Assembly: GCA_036971475.1 (NCBI GenBank)
Contig: JBAIZL010000001.1
Coordinates: 142,532,192-142,596,191, forward strand
DNA: 64,000 nucleotides
Reading direction: 5' to 3'
From: Prosapia bicincta
Taxonomy: Eukaryota; Arthropoda; Insecta; Hemiptera; Cercopidae
In this document: positions 62,161-64,000 of the stretch, piece by piece
Numbering within the stretch: the stretch's first letter is position 1
How the letters are laid out: each line of letters opens with the position of its first letter
Program-made: the position numbers and the translations under genes
The notes under the pieces: model-generated
The model's database searches: none
The model's input: only the letters and a program-made list of their open reading frames with translations
What the model was told of the DNA's origin: nothing

Positions 62161-62737
62161 ATCAGTTTTTAAATTAAAAAGATTAACGTTATTTGTTGAT
62201 GAAGTCAAGTTTTAAAAGTTCCATTGTCTAATTTTATGTACAAGAGTTTAAAATCAAATGTTCAAGATTTGCAAAATCACATAAAAGGATTGTTTATTTC
62301 AAAGGGTTTGAAAAAGGTATTGTCAAAGATAAAGACAGTTTTATTTTAAAAAATGAAACAAATTTGATTTTGAATATTGAAGGGTTAAATGAACATAATT
62401 AAATTACACTTTTCAGTTAATATAACTAAAAATTATTTTTCTTAGAACTTTTGGTGTTAATATAAATTCAGTAAGAAGTTTACTTAAATTTTGTATAGAA
62501 GGGGTAAAAAAAGGGTCAACTGAGTAAAGAGTTACCACTGACAATGTAATGTGTATATTTTGGAATAGAAAAGAAAACATAAAAAAATACTAAACAGAAA
62601 TAAATTGTTAATATTTTAAAGAGCTAGTTAAAATAAGAAAATTGCAAAATGTGCTGTAATTTCAAATTTAAGGGTAAAATAAAAATGTAATTTTTACTAA
62701 CTTGCCAACAAAACAATAGTGTTTTTTATTTAAAACA

Positions 62738-63162
<425 letters not shown>

Positions 63163-64000
63163 CCAACACACATATAGAAATTTATAATTCTTGAGGATTT
63201 ACCTGCCTGTAAGTAAGAGCATGTTACAAAAGTTAGAGATCTGCTCAAATGGGATTTGAGTCTTTGAAATTATATTGTAACTATTTTTTCTAATACAAGT
63301 TAATCAAATATTTTGTAAAGTCAAGGGTCCAAAGAATGTGAAAATAATTAGTGTTTATGCTAAAGCAAAATATTTGAAACTAATTGAAAAAATTAGAGGG
63401 GGGATCCCGCCGTGGGCGTAATCGCGTTCCTTTTCCTTTATATGGGTTGATTTTAAAATCTAAAGGATTATTTCACTAAACCAACACTGATAAATTTGAC
63501 ATAATAACTGAACAATAATGACATACAATGAAAAAAACACAACACATATTTGATATAAGTAAATACGGATGATATTAAACAATAAAATCATAAACAATAA
63601 TTAATGAACAGACACTACTTTCGAAGTAATTAGAGTGTACGAAATCAGAAGAGGAATGTTTGGGCCAAAACATAAAAACTACGGAATTTTAATTCGGTTA
63701 AGTTAACGTTTAAATAAACGAAAAATGTTTTACTTTTAAAGTGTTGAAAATAAAATATAATTACAACCGAAGACATCAAAATCAAAATTATTTTTTTTCA
63801 ATAAAACTACAAACATGTTCCAAGAACTTGAACGAAGAAAAATACCCATCAGTTAAAAATGTCTAGAAAGTTTTCAAACTTCAACAATTACTCTCGCTAA
63901 AAGCTTCGTAATTCGTACAGAACAAGCTTTCCCACTTATGCACCTAAATATATCGCTTTTGTACGTTTTTCTACCTCGGCAGGAGTTAAATCAGTTCTGC
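63163..64000. other. AT-rich end of the window
   Basis: No gene, repeat array or mobile element recognised. Confidence 0.5.

Larger units (their letters stand above)
61025..62737. other. AT-rich stretch, presumed intron
   Basis: Holds a palindromic kappaB-like site (61,197-61,208), a degenerate AATTAATTAAA-rich repeat (61,500-61,690) and three direct repeats of a 62-68-bp unit (61,982-62,160). No coding signal. Confidence 0.5.

Overview
AT-rich, intron-containing metazoan DNA, most likely from an arthropod (an insect fits best; I cannot name the species). The reasons are GT-AG genes with short exons, two exact Drosophila-type DRE boxes, PIF/Harbinger DNA encoding both transposase and MADF pieces, a mariner relic, a poly(A)-tailed non-LTR retrotransposon and very abundant (CA)n, (TA)n and (GA)n. 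Long stretches contain no gene. Most long open frames inside microsatellites are not genes.

Left part (1-11,400). The best gene is a two-exon + strand gene (799-920 joined to 2608-4228) for an unrecognised 580-residue protein with a coiled coil. Convergent to it is a short minus-strand gene, inferred from splice signals and two poly(A) signals (terminal exon 5398-5582, small exon near 6599-6631, possible first exon near 6951-7010), with a DRE cluster just upstream (7030-7104).

Centre (11,400-55,100). This is a field of related multi-kilobase duplicated units. Unit 1 (about 11,395-17,200) and unit 5 (about 46,400-55,100) are old copies. They carry minus-strand exons that read like a decayed M16 metallopeptidase of the insulysin/nardilysin type. 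Units 2 (19,437-28,860), 3 (28,860-37,786) and 4 (37,786-40,410) are younger and in direct tandem; each begins with a 47-bp minisatellite. Units 2 and 3 carry an internally deleted PIF/Harbinger element; unit 1 preserves the empty site, so the insertion can be read directly. Unit 3 alone has a foldback insertion with 65-bp arms. A 3-kb satellite of 22-bp monomers with higher-order structure lies at 41,865-44,845.

Right part (55,100-64,000). A non-LTR retrotransposon copy (55,640-57,519) has a poly(A) tail and a 9-bp target duplication. It keeps an intact RNase H domain but has lost its endonuclease and reverse transcriptase. A CpG-rich block (about 60,230-61,024) looks like the promoter, 5' leader and first coding exon of a + strand gene that continues beyond what I can follow. 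The window ends in AT-rich DNA.

Nothing here forms a pathway or operon. The interest is in the duplication architecture, the mobile elements, and small genes missed by ORF-length filters.
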